Source: JAHJDS01 sp964569795 (GTDB lineage Bacteria; Desulfobacterota; Desulfarculia; Desulfarculales; JAHJDS01). Taken from it: DNA of 64,000 nucleotides. The notes beneath the pieces are model-generated. The model did not search any database. It worked only from the letters and a program-made list of their open reading frames with translations, and was not told the origin of the DNA. Both the position numbers and the translations under genes were made by a program. The stretch spans positions 62,001 to 126,000 of the forward strand of contig CAZMVB010000010.1 of the NCBI GenBank assembly GCA_964569795.1. The letters are read 5' to 3'. Positions 49,628-57,989 of the stretch are shown here, piece after piece; within the stretch, counting starts at the first letter, position 1, and the number at the start of each line of letters is the position of its first letter.

Positions 49628-51022
49628 TCACAGTGTCTCGAAAAATTCGTCCATGATCCGCCTCAGTTCGGCCGGCGGGGTGAACCGCTTGTCGAACATG
49701 TCCATCTCGAAGCGCAGTGTCGGCACTCCGGTCTCTTCCTTGATCCTGTCGGACAACAGCTTGTTCAGGGCCCAGAAATGCTTGCAGGCCATGTGTCCGC
49801 CCAGGATCAGGGCGTCGGCCTTGTAGGCCTTGACGATGTTGAGGAAGTCATTGATCCAGATGTCGGAAAAGCCCATGGTCTGGCGTCCCATGGGCATCTG
49901 CATCATCCGCCAGGCCAGGCCCTCGATCATGGTTTCGATACTGGTCGTGTCCACTAGGCCGGTATCCGGCGGAAAGTAGGTCAGGGTATCGGCGATGTAG
50001 GTCACGCCGTGGGTGTCCTCAAGCCAGTCGAATAGCGGCAGGTCGTAGCACTCCCAGGTGTAGCCGAAGGTCGCCCGGCGTTCGGTCATCCCCTCGGGGA
50101 TGACGCCCCGGCCCGAATCCACCCGGGCCTTGACCTCGTCATGGAGGGCCTGGAAGTAGGACACGGCCATGGGGGTGCCGATCTGGGTCAGAAAGATCGT
50201 GTCCGCCGGCCGGTGCCAGCCGGTGTCCGGGCAGGGGTGGGCCTTCTTGAGTTCCTGGACATCGAGGTAATATCGCATCAGGTCGTTACCCAGGGTGCAG
50301 TACTCCCGGAGACGGTCCTCGTCCAGGATGTGGCCGGTCAGCTTCTCCAGCTGCTCGATCATCCGCTTGATCTCGCCGATCATCCAGCGGAGGCCCCGCT
50401 CGTTGCGGTAGTAGGGCGTCTCCAGGACGATCAGGGGCACTTGGAGGTAGTGGGCCGTCCACTCGTAGAGCCGGTTGCTGGCGTCGCAGGGGGCCGACGA
50501 CTTGATGATCATGTCCGGGCGGGGCACGATCCCCTGGAGCAGGTAACCGGCCGTACCTTTCTGGGTCGAGCATAGGTGGTCGGGATAGCCCTCGGCCTCG
50601 ATGGTGTCCACCGCTCCCTCGGCCCCGTCGATGTACAACGCCGAGGACAAACCGCACAGAACCTCGTAGCAGATCGGCACCACGTCCAGGGCCATCATGA
50701 TCTCGACGCTGATGGGAAAGTAATGGTAGCAGGCCGGCTTGCCCGAATCGAGCTCGGCGTTGACCCAGTCGACGTAGGCCATGATGTTGTTTACAAAGGC
50801 GCTGGCGGTGGTCCGGTTCTTGTCTTTGAGAATGGTGTCGATCAGGTCCGGCTGGACCATGTCGAAGTTGGTCTGGTAGTGCTCCGGCAATATCTCGCGG
50901 ACCACTTCCCGGCCGCCCCAGTCGTCGAGCCTGGTCAGCCCCTCCTGACCGAGAATGAAGTTGGCCAGTTCCCCGGTCAGTTTCCAGTTGTCCAGGATGG
51001 TCCGGTCCTTTCGATCGGTCAT
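49628..51022 (-). CDS. Benzoyl-CoA reductase / 2-hydroxyacyl-CoA dehydratase subunit, BcrB/BzdO-like
   Basis: A 464-residue Fe-S subunit of the HgdA/HgdB superfamily. Conserved blocks: GKPACYHYFPISVEIMMALDVVPI at about 95, SAPCDASNRLYEW and ILGGHMACKHFWALNKLL with candidate cluster cysteines. BcrB/BzdO subunits are 430-450 residues, so size fits. With the 375-residue partner it would carry double-cubane-like or 4Fe-4S chemistry for dearomatisation (two electrons) or beta-alpha dehydration. Which of the two cannot be decided from sequence by eye. Starts 5 bases after the partner stop. Confidence 0.9.
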   Translation of the reverse strand: MTDRKDRTILDNWKLTGELANFILGQEGLTRLDDWGGREVVREILPEHYQTNFDMVQPDLIDTILKDKNRTTASAFVNNIMAYVDWVNAELDSGKPACYHYFPISVEIMMALDVVPICYEVLCGLSSALYIDGAEGAVDTIEAEGYPDHLCSTQKGTAGYLLQGIVPRPDMIIKSSAPCDASNRLYEWTAHYLQVPLIVLETPYYRNERGLRWMIGEIKRMIEQLEKLTGHILDEDRLREYCTLGNDLMRYYLDVQELKKAHPCPDTGWHRPADTIFLTQIGTPMAVSYFQALHDEVKARVDSGRGVIPEGMTERRATFGYTWECYDLPLFDWLEDTHGVTYIADTLTYFPPDTGLVDTTSIETMIEGLAWRMMQMPMGRQTMGFSDIWINDFLNIVKAYKADALILGGHMACKHFWALNKLLSDRIKEETGVPTLRFEMDMFDKRFTPPAELRRIMDEFFETL

Positions 51023-51027
51023 GGCAC

Positions 51028-52155
51028 TTACCTCCGGGCGATTCTTTCCATGAAGGCCTCAACCCTGGTTTTGAGCCGGCCCACGTCAGACAATATGTAC
51101 TCCCTTTCCAAAACCAGGACTGGGATGCCCTTTTCCTCGAGTTCGTAGGCCAGCATGGTGCTGTCAACGGCGTGGTTGTCGCAGAAGACGATTTTCTGGA
51201 GGATCACCCCGTCCACGTCGGCGCCCCGGGCCAGGCCCTCGGTGAAGGCCAGTCGGTTCTCGAACTCGTTCATCATCCGGGGACAGGGATTGTGGTAGTA
51301 GTAGCGCCGGGCGATGGCGGTCAGGGGGTCGCCGTCCTCCTCGACCGGGTTCATGAAGTGTCGCGATCCGAAGCACAGCGAGTCGGTGACCACGACGCCG
51401 CCCAGGTCCTCGATCACGTCCATCAACTGGGGATCGTCCAGGGCCGAGCCGCCGACCATCAGCCGGGCCGTGTAGTCGGTCCGGCCGCTGCGGGCCTTGA
51501 TCTCATCTAAGGCCGCCTCCAGCAGATGGTTGTACCTTTCCCGCGGCATCAGCCCGGCGGCCAGCAGGATGCTCAGGGCCTCGCCCCCGCTGACCGGCAC
51601 CGCCTCGGCCCGGCGCAGGCCGTACAGTTCGGCGATCAGTTCCCGGCTTCGGTTGTAGACCTGGATCGACTCGGCCAGGTCGGCGTTCGAGCAGCGCCGC
51701 CCGAAGTTGTTGGCCAGGCTCTCCTTGAAGTTGAATACCTCGTCCCGGTACCACTCGAATCCGGCGTCGTAGATCGAGTGGGGCACGGTGACCATGTATT
51801 GATATTCGGTGGCCGGGATGTGCTTCTCCCAGATCTCGTAGATCCGACGGATCTGCTCGCAGCCGTTGAGCAGGCAGAAGCCGTCCAGGAAATCGTATTT
51901 TCCTCCCAGGCCGGCCTGGAGGATACATCGGGCGAAGGTGCAGTTGAAGCGGTGCATGTAGACGTCGGCCAGGCCGGTCTCGGTCTCGCCCCGGGCCTCG
52001 ACCCGGTAGGGAAACAGCCCCGTGGCGTGAATGATCTCCTCGGGCACATAGCCGCAGGCGTACCCGACGACCCGACCCCCGTCCTCTCTCCATTTCCGGA
52101 CGTAGGGATTCTCGGTCCGGGCGGGCAGTTGCAGCAACTCGTCAAGTGCGCTCAT
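51028..52155 (-). CDS. Benzoyl-CoA reductase / 2-hydroxyacyl-CoA dehydratase subunit, BcrC/BzdN-like
   Basis: A 375-residue partner subunit: GYACGYVPEEIIHATGLFPYRV near the N-terminus is the family signature, followed by HRFNCTFARCILQAG, LLNGCEQIRRIYEIW and IVFCDNHAVDSTMLAYELEEKG. Several of these cysteines are candidate cluster ligands. BcrC/BzdN subunits are about 380 residues. The gene is preceded by the AMP ligase gene (42 bases) and followed by the larger subunit and two ATPases, giving a complete four-subunit complex in one operon. Confidence 0.9.
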   Translation of the reverse strand: MSALDELLQLPARTENPYVRKWREDGGRVVGYACGYVPEEIIHATGLFPYRVEARGETETGLADVYMHRFNCTFARCILQAGLGGKYDFLDGFCLLNGCEQIRRIYEIWEKHIPATEYQYMVTVPHSIYDAGFEWYRDEVFNFKESLANNFGRRCSNADLAESIQVYNRSRELIAELYGLRRAEAVPVSGGEALSILLAAGLMPRERYNHLLEAALDEIKARSGRTDYTARLMVGGSALDDPQLMDVIEDLGGVVVTDSLCFGSRHFMNPVEEDGDPLTAIARRYYYHNPCPRMMNEFENRLAFTEGLARGADVDGVILQKIVFCDNHAVDSTMLAYELEEKGIPVLVLEREYILSDVGRLKTRVEAFMERIARR

Positions 52156-52197
52156 CGGTCGCCTCCCAAACTTGATTTAAGCCTCCGGGACGTGGGG

Positions 52198-53874
52198 TCA
52201 GCGGCCCAGTTTGGCCAGTTCCTCGTCCCGAAGGCTTTTCTTGAAGAGCTTGCCGGTCACCGTCTGGGGGAGCGAGTCGCGGAACTCGATCCACTTGGGC
52301 ACGGCGTAGGCCGCCAGTTTTTCGGCGCAATGGGCCCGCAGGTCCTCGGCTAGGCCGCCGGGATCGTGCCCCTCCCGGACGACGACAAAGGCCTTGACCC
52401 GCTCGCTGCCGGGCCGGTCCGGATCGGGCAGGCCGATGGTCACCGCCTCGGCCACGGCCGGGTGCTCGAACAGCACCTCGTCCACCCGGGTCGAGTAGAC
52501 CTTGTTGCCCGAGACGTTGATCATGTCCTTGTTGCGGTCGACCAGAAAGAAGTAGCCGTCCTCGTCCATCAGGCACAGATCGCCGGTGGGCAGCCAGCCG
52601 TCCTTCAGGCCCCGGCCGGGCTCGGGCCAGTAGCCCTTCATCACCTGGGGCCCCTTGATCTGGAGTTCGCCGACGGCGCCGGGCGGGACATCTTGGCCGG
52701 TGGCCTCGTCGACCACCCGGACGTCCGTGTCGGCCACGGGCACGCCGATGGAGCCCGTCTTCTCGAAGGGCATGAACCCGGTCACCTTGGCGAACGACGA
52801 CAGGTTGAAATGGGTCAGCGGTCCGGTCTCGGTCAATCCGTAGGCCTCGGTGATGGGCATGCCCGTCCGCTGCTTGAACTGCCGGGCCACCTCCGGGGGC
52901 AGGGGTGCCGCGCCGGAGGCGAAGGTGGTGTTGGTCCGGCCGATCTTCAGGTCGATCAACCGCATGTACTGGGTCGGCACCAAGGGCGCCAGGAACGGCC
53001 GGCTGCCCTTGAGGTGGGCGGCGATGGCCTCCATGTCCCGGGGGTCGGGGATGAGGATCATCTGCAGGCCCCAGTGGACCGAAGCCCTGATCGACCAATG
53101 GCCGTAGGAGTGAAAGGTCGGGATGCCGATCAGGATGGACGCCTTGGCCTGGATGCCGTCCTGCAGCGGCCCCAAGGCCCAGGGCAGCGACTGGATGGTG
53201 TTGGCCACCAGATTGCCGTGGGTCAGCATCACCCCCTTGGGACGGCCGGTGGCCCCGCCGGTGAACACCAGCAAGGCCAGGTCCTCGGCCGGGTCCAGGT
53301 CGACCGGCTCGGGTTCGGGCCTGGACCCGGCGATGACCTCCCGTAGGGCCAGCACCCCGTTTACTCGCGCCGGCTCCCCTTCCTGGGGTGAGAAGTCGGA
53401 CAGCGCGGTGACGATGATCGTCTCCAGGCCGGTGTCGTCTTTGATCGACTGGACCAGGTCCAGGGAGGTGTCGAGGCAGATGACGATCCTGGCCCCGGAC
53501 TCGCCGATCTCCCAGATCAGGTCATGGCCCTTGTGGAGCAGGCTGCAGGGCACGTGGGCCGCGCCGGCCTTCTGGATGGCGTAGTCGGCGATGACGAACT
53601 GGGGCGAGGTGGGCAGGATGGTGGCCACCTTGTCGCCCTTGCTGACGCCCAGGCCCTGCAGTCCGGCGGCCAGGCGGTCGACCTGGTCCTTGAGCTGGGC
53701 GTAAGTCAGCTTTCCGCCCCGGTAGGCGCAGGCCGGGCGGGAACCGTGGCGGGCGGCAGTGGCGTCCAGGAGATCGAACAGGGTGCCCCGGGGATAGGGC
53801 GCCATGGACTTGGCGAGCTGAAAGGGGCCAAGCTGGTATTTGGCGGTCCAGGGCCGGTCGGCGTAGCCGCTCAT
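52198..53874 (-). CDS. AMP-dependent acyl/aryl-CoA synthetase
   Basis: A 558-residue adenylate-forming ligase that makes an acyl-CoA from a carboxylic acid, ATP and CoA. P-loop LLVFTGGATGRPKGVMLTHG, the A5 motif EAYGLTETGPLTH, the hinge GDLCLMDEDGYFFLVDRNKDM, and the C-terminal catalytic Lys region LPQTVTGKLFKKSLR are complete. In this operon it most likely activates the acid consumed by the downstream reductase/dehydratase. The substrate pocket cannot be read. The ATG at 53874 follows AGGTGA overlapping the AOR stop; a TTG 15 bases earlier is possible. Confidence 0.92.
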   Translation of the reverse strand: MSGYADRPWTAKYQLGPFQLAKSMAPYPRGTLFDLLDATAARHGSRPACAYRGGKLTYAQLKDQVDRLAAGLQGLGVSKGDKVATILPTSPQFVIADYAIQKAGAAHVPCSLLHKGHDLIWEIGESGARIVICLDTSLDLVQSIKDDTGLETIIVTALSDFSPQEGEPARVNGVLALREVIAGSRPEPEPVDLDPAEDLALLVFTGGATGRPKGVMLTHGNLVANTIQSLPWALGPLQDGIQAKASILIGIPTFHSYGHWSIRASVHWGLQMILIPDPRDMEAIAAHLKGSRPFLAPLVPTQYMRLIDLKIGRTNTTFASGAAPLPPEVARQFKQRTGMPITEAYGLTETGPLTHFNLSSFAKVTGFMPFEKTGSIGVPVADTDVRVVDEATGQDVPPGAVGELQIKGPQVMKGYWPEPGRGLKDGWLPTGDLCLMDEDGYFFLVDRNKDMINVSGNKVYSTRVDEVLFEHPAVAEAVTIGLPDPDRPGSERVKAFVVVREGHDPGGLAEDLRAHCAEKLAAYAVPKWIEFRDSLPQTVTGKLFKKSLRDEELAKLGR

Positions 53875-53875
53875 C

Positions 53876-55738
53876 TCACCTGGCTCCAATCCGCGTGGCC
53901 GCGTCGGCCAGGTCCAGTTCGGTCAGCTTGGCCGCCCTGGGCCTGCCGCCGGCGTCCCAGCCGCGATATTGGTAATAGGCGTCCAGCAGCGGATCGAGAT
54001 CGACCACCAGACCGGCGGCCGGGCCCTCGGCCATGGGCTCGGCCAACAGTCGCCGGGGCAGGGTGTCGTCGGCCCGGGTCAGGCCCTCGCGGACGTTGAA
54101 GCACCGGGCCAGGTTGACGATCCGCTCGCCGCCCCTTCGGAATTCGGCCTCGTCAAAGCCGTCCCAGCCGGTGGCCGCGGCGATGAGCGGCACCACGTCC
54201 TCGGCCATCAGGGCCATGCCCATGAACTTGCAGGCCCCCACGGCGTCGAACACCGTCAGGGCATCCTCCAGGTCCTTGACTACCTTGGCCTCGGCCGGGC
54301 TCTCGACCAGGCAGTCCTCGATGGCGCTCTCCTCGACGATCAAAAAGGGGATATCCAAGAACGTCGGCCCCTGGACGTAGGCGGTAATGTGATCGCCGCC
54401 CCGGTTGGCCGCGGCAAAGCCCAGACCGGTGATCTTGGTCGCCCGGCAGTCGTAGGCCGGCAGTTCCAGTCCCTTGACCTGCATGGCGAAGTCCTCGCTA
54501 CCACCGCCCACCCGCCGGGCCGCCAGACGCGAACCCTCGGCCAAGAGGGCCCCCAGGCCCTGGCGGCGGGCGATCTTTTCTACCAGGTCGATTACGGCGT
54601 CGGCGTCGCCGAAGCGCAGTTCCCGGCCCTCGTAGTCGGCGGGGGAGAGCAGTCCCTTTTCAAAACACTCCATGGCCCAGGCGATGGTGCTGCCGGCGCT
54701 GATGGTGTCCAGGCCCAGTTCGTTGCACTGGATATGGGCCTTGGTGATGGCCTCCAGGTCACGAACGTCGCACATCGGACCAAAGGCCCCGACGCTCTCA
54801 TACTCCGGTCCCTCGCCCCGGCAGACGTACTTGCCCGTCTTGACCTCGGACAGCCGGCCGCAGGCGATGGGGCAGGCGAAACAGGCCTTCCGGCCCGTCA
54901 GGATCTTCTCATTGATGGCCGGGCCATTGATCCGGTCGGTGTAGTCGCATGACCCGGACTGCCAGTTGCGGGTGGGCAGTCCGCCCTTGACGTTGACCAG
55001 GTCCAGGACCATGTCGGTGCCGTAGACTTCGAGGGTCATCTTTAACAGGCTCTCGCCGACAAAGTCACCGGCCCGCCTGGCCGCCTCGGCGAAGGCCTCC
55101 ATGTCAGCCACCTCAATCTTGTGGTTGCCGCCGCAGGCGACGGCCTTCAGGTTCTTCGAGCCCATGACCGCCCCCAGGCCGCAGCGGCCCAGGGCCCGGT
55201 GGACGTCGTTCATGATCGCCGCGTACTTGACCAGGTTCTCGCCACCGACTCCGATGCAGGAGACGTTGGTCTTTTTACCATGGCGTTCCCGGATGGCCCG
55301 GGTAGTCTCGGTCACGCCCCGGCCCCACAGGTCATCCGCCGGCCACAGCTTGGCCCGACCGTCCTCGATGGATAGATAGACCGGCTCGGCGGCCCGGCCC
55401 TCGACGATGATCCCGTCAAAGCCGCTCTTTTTCAGGGCCAGGCCGAACCGCCCGCCGGAATTGGAAGAGCCCCAGAAGCCGGTCTGGGGTGACTTGGCCA
55501 CGGCCGAGAAACGCCCGGAACTGGGCGACACGGTCCCGGTCAAGGGCCCGGTCATGTAGATCAGCTTGTTGTCCGGGCCCAGGGGATCGGCACCCGGGGC
55601 CAGCTCGTCAAACAGGTACTTGGTGGCCAGGCCATTGCCCCCCAGGAACAGGCGGGCGTCCTTGCGGGAGATGTCTTCCGCGGCGGTCGAGGTGTCGGTC
55701 AAGTTCACGCGCAGCACCCGGCCGATGAATCCGTACAT
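53876..55738 (-). CDS. Tungsten-type aldehyde:ferredoxin oxidoreductase
   Basis: A 620-residue AOR-family protein. N-terminal MYGFIGRVLRVNLTD and FLGGNGLATKYLFDEL, the pterin region GFWGSSNSGGRFG, IGVGGENLVKYAAIMND, GRCGLGAVMGSKNLKAV, the 4Fe-4S cysteines C-x2-C-x3-C (CFACPIACG) and a distal Cys in GACKFMG are all present. AORs interconvert aldehydes and acids with ferredoxin, or in anaerobic aromatic degradation supply reduced ferredoxin. The MoaD-like gene at the operon end supports a pterin cofactor. The start has GGGGAACGACC before it. Full length. Confidence 0.95.
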   Translation of the reverse strand: MYGFIGRVLRVNLTDTSTAAEDISRKDARLFLGGNGLATKYLFDELAPGADPLGPDNKLIYMTGPLTGTVSPSSGRFSAVAKSPQTGFWGSSNSGGRFGLALKKSGFDGIIVEGRAAEPVYLSIEDGRAKLWPADDLWGRGVTETTRAIRERHGKKTNVSCIGVGGENLVKYAAIMNDVHRALGRCGLGAVMGSKNLKAVACGGNHKIEVADMEAFAEAARRAGDFVGESLLKMTLEVYGTDMVLDLVNVKGGLPTRNWQSGSCDYTDRINGPAINEKILTGRKACFACPIACGRLSEVKTGKYVCRGEGPEYESVGAFGPMCDVRDLEAITKAHIQCNELGLDTISAGSTIAWAMECFEKGLLSPADYEGRELRFGDADAVIDLVEKIARRQGLGALLAEGSRLAARRVGGGSEDFAMQVKGLELPAYDCRATKITGLGFAAANRGGDHITAYVQGPTFLDIPFLIVEESAIEDCLVESPAEAKVVKDLEDALTVFDAVGACKFMGMALMAEDVVPLIAAATGWDGFDEAEFRRGGERIVNLARCFNVREGLTRADDTLPRRLLAEPMAEGPAAGLVVDLDPLLDAYYQYRGWDAGGRPRAAKLTELDLADAATRIGAR

Positions 55739-55748
55739 GGTCGTTCCC

Positions 55749-56123
55749 CTAGTCGTCGTCCCGGGAGATGATTGCCCGGGCCATCCGGAGCAGCTTGAGT
55801 AGATTGCCGCCGGCCTTGATCTTGCCCGTCAGCAATGCCCGGATCGGCCCGGTCTGGCCGGAGATGACCTCGGACAGTCCCTCGAAGTCACCGGCCAGTC
55901 GGGCCGAGGGTTTTTCGATAACATCGTTCTGGATGGCCAGCTCGCCTAGCTCGAAGAGCAACGTCACGCTCACGCCGGCGCCTGTCTCGGTAATCGCCAG
56001 TGAGCCCTTGATCCCGGACGCGGCCCGCCGGACCTCGGCCTTTTCCAGATTCTGGTCCAAAAGAGACTTAACGGTCCAGCCCAGGCCGTTCAAGTCCTCA
56101 CTCAACACCTTGACTTCGTCCAT
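55749..56123 (-). CDS. SCP2-like sterol/acyl carrier protein (short)
   Basis: A 124-residue protein with the SCP2 fold pattern: strands IKGSLAITETGAGVSVTLLF, ARLAGDFEGLSEVISGQTGP and the closing helix LTGKIKAGGNLLKLLRMARAI. SCP2-like domains bind hydrophobic ligands such as acyl-CoAs. It sits between the AOR and the Fe-S protein genes, so carrying of hydrophobic acyl-CoA or aldehyde is plausible. The AOR start is 10 bases after its stop. A second, larger SCP2-like gene is at 57526-57948. Confidence 0.75.
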   Translation of the reverse strand: MDEVKVLSEDLNGLGWTVKSLLDQNLEKAEVRRAASGIKGSLAITETGAGVSVTLLFELGELAIQNDVIEKPSARLAGDFEGLSEVISGQTGPIRALLTGKIKAGGNLLKLLRMARAIISRDDD

Positions 56124-56134
56124 GACGATCGGTC

Positions 56135-57451
56135 CTACATCTGGCGGATATAACCCTTGCCCAGGACGTTGATGCCCAGGCCCATGGCCTTTAGGAAACG
56201 CGACCGCAACAGGTCGCTCATCAGCGCCTTCTTGACCGGCGGCAGCCTCAAAAAACCGCCGACCAGGGGCCGCATGACCCGGTGCGTCAGACCCTGGGGA
56301 TCGTCGAAGATCTGATTTTGAAGAGTGCCCCGTTCCAGGCACTGGAGGATCACCCGCTCGAAGGTGGTCTCGGGGTGTATGACCCTGGGGTGGCGCTCGT
56401 GAAGCTTGATCGATCCGGTAGGGCACTTCAGGCCGCAGACCCCGCAGCCGAGACAAAACGACTCGTCCACCAGGGGCTGCTTTTTCTTCTTCTTCCCGTT
56501 GATCACCACGGGCTCGTCCAAAAGCTGCGTCTCGATGGCCTGGATGGGGCAGGCCTGGGCGCACTTACCGCAGCCGTTGCAGGTCGCCTGGTCCACCTGG
56601 GCGATCAGGGTCGAGGTCACCAGGGTGCTGGTCAGGCCGTGCTTGTTGAAGCCGTCCATGATCCCGCAGCAGCAGCCGCAGCAGTGGCAGACAAAGGTGA
56701 TCCGTTGCCGGACGTTGTCCGCGCAAAAGACCAGGCCCAGTTCCTTGGACCGGGCGAAGATGTCCCCTATCTCGGCCTGGTCGATCTCCCGGGACATGTT
56801 GTTGCGGACCAGATAGTCGGCCCCGTGACCGAAGGTGGTGCAGGTCTCCAGGGGCACCGCGCAGCGCTCGCCCTCGGCGTGCTCCCTCTTGTGGCGGCAG
56901 GAGCACAGGCCGACGGCGTAGCGTCCCGCCTCGTTGATCAGGTGGTCCACCTTCTCGTAATCGAGCACCTCGACGTGATCGCCGATGCTCTCGGCGTGGG
57001 GCAAGGCCCGGGCGATCGAGGTCCGGGTGTCCCCGACGAAGTTGGCCCGGTAGGGGGCGCCCTCGGACATGTAGTCGTGGAACAGCTCGGCCCACCGCTT
57101 GGTGTCGAGTTGGCCCTGGGTGCGCATCATGGTGAACTCGAAGACGCCCACGAACAGGGGGTTAGGCATGTAGCGGTACTCGCCATCCAGGAAGACGTCC
57201 ATCACCAGGCCCTTTTCGCACAGCGAGGCCAGCACTGGCTCGATCTCCTCCTTGGTCAGGCGACAGATTTTGGCCACACGGTCGAGATTGGATAATAAAA
57301 AGGGCATCCGGACAACGATGTCGGCCTCTTCGGCCGAGAAAAGTTCCTTTAACACGGCGTGGAACGTGTCGTTCCACGGCGCCCGGACGTGCAGGTTGTC
57401 TATTTTCCGGCCCAGCCGATGATAGACGTCCTTGCCGACGATGTGGCCCAT
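56135..57451 (-). CDS. Fe-S protein with two 4Fe-4S sites and a Cys-rich CHCCGCCC motif
   Basis: A 438-residue soluble protein. Residues about 20-110 are helical with winged-helix character (LTKEEIEPVLASLCEKGLV). A cysteine-rich centre has CSCRHKREHAEGERC and FVCHCCGCCCGIMDG. Then a two-cluster ferredoxin domain: CNGCGKCAQACP and CLGCGVCGLKCP. It is likely the electron carrier or a Fe-S-based regulator/assembly factor for the AOR and reductase. Proteins of this type appear in other anaerobes next to such enzymes (recollection). The start is taken at ATG 57451, where the sequence becomes protein-like. Confidence 0.82.
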   Translation of the reverse strand: MGHIVGKDVYHRLGRKIDNLHVRAPWNDTFHAVLKELFSAEEADIVVRMPFLLSNLDRVAKICRLTKEEIEPVLASLCEKGLVMDVFLDGEYRYMPNPLFVGVFEFTMMRTQGQLDTKRWAELFHDYMSEGAPYRANFVGDTRTSIARALPHAESIGDHVEVLDYEKVDHLINEAGRYAVGLCSCRHKREHAEGERCAVPLETCTTFGHGADYLVRNNMSREIDQAEIGDIFARSKELGLVFCADNVRQRITFVCHCCGCCCGIMDGFNKHGLTSTLVTSTLIAQVDQATCNGCGKCAQACPIQAIETQLLDEPVVINGKKKKKQPLVDESFCLGCGVCGLKCPTGSIKLHERHPRVIHPETTFERVILQCLERGTLQNQIFDDPQGLTHRVMRPLVGGFLRLPPVKKALMSDLLRSRFLKAMGLGINVLGKGYIRQM

Positions 57452-57525
57452 GGCCGAATTCCCCCTGTCCCTCGCCTCAAGGCCGGCCGGCGGCGGCCCG
57501 GCCTCGATCTGAAAAGGCGTTCGCC

Positions 57526-57948
57526 TTACTCTCCCAGGTACTCGTTCTCGAAGGAGCTGATCGAGTTGGCCACGGCCCGGATGAATTTGGCGTTGCGCAT
57601 GATCTTGGACATGTCGCCCTTGAGCTTGAACTTGCCCTGGACCACGCCCTCGATAAAGTCCTTGTGGCCCTTGACCACTTCCTTGAAGTCGCCGTATGAG
57701 CCGGTCACGAAGAAGCCGGGGTCCTTGGCCTGCGGGTCGTCCAGCATCCGGGCGTCGCTGCACTTGCCGGCCGAGGCCTCGAGGTAGACGTGGGTGGTCT
57801 CCTGAAGCCCGTCGCCCGGGGTCAGTTCGAAGACCCAGTTGCCGTTGAAGTCCACGCCCCAGTTGGCCCCCGTCTCGGCCACGACCGGATCGTTGTTCAG
57901 GGCCTCCTGCCACTTTTGGCACCATTCGTCGGACGGATACAGAGCCAT
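57526..57948 (-). CDS. SCP2-like carrier protein
   Basis: A 140-residue SCP2-domain protein: WCQKWQEALNNDP at the N-terminus, WGVDFNGNWVFELTPG, VTGSYGDFKEVVKGHKDF and a closing VQGKFKLKGDMSKIMRNAKF helix-strand. It binds hydrophobic ligands and is commonly found next to acyl-CoA dehydrogenase and reductase genes in anaerobes. Gap to the dehydrogenase stop is 41 bases. ATG with GGAGGTC upstream. Confidence 0.83.
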   Translation of the reverse strand: MALYPSDEWCQKWQEALNNDPVVAETGANWGVDFNGNWVFELTPGDGLQETTHVYLEASAGKCSDARMLDDPQAKDPGFFVTGSYGDFKEVVKGHKDFIEGVVQGKFKLKGDMSKIMRNAKFIRAVANSISSFENEYLGE

Positions 57949-57989
57949 CTTTCGACCTCCCTAAATTTGATTGACCGACCGTCTCCGGA

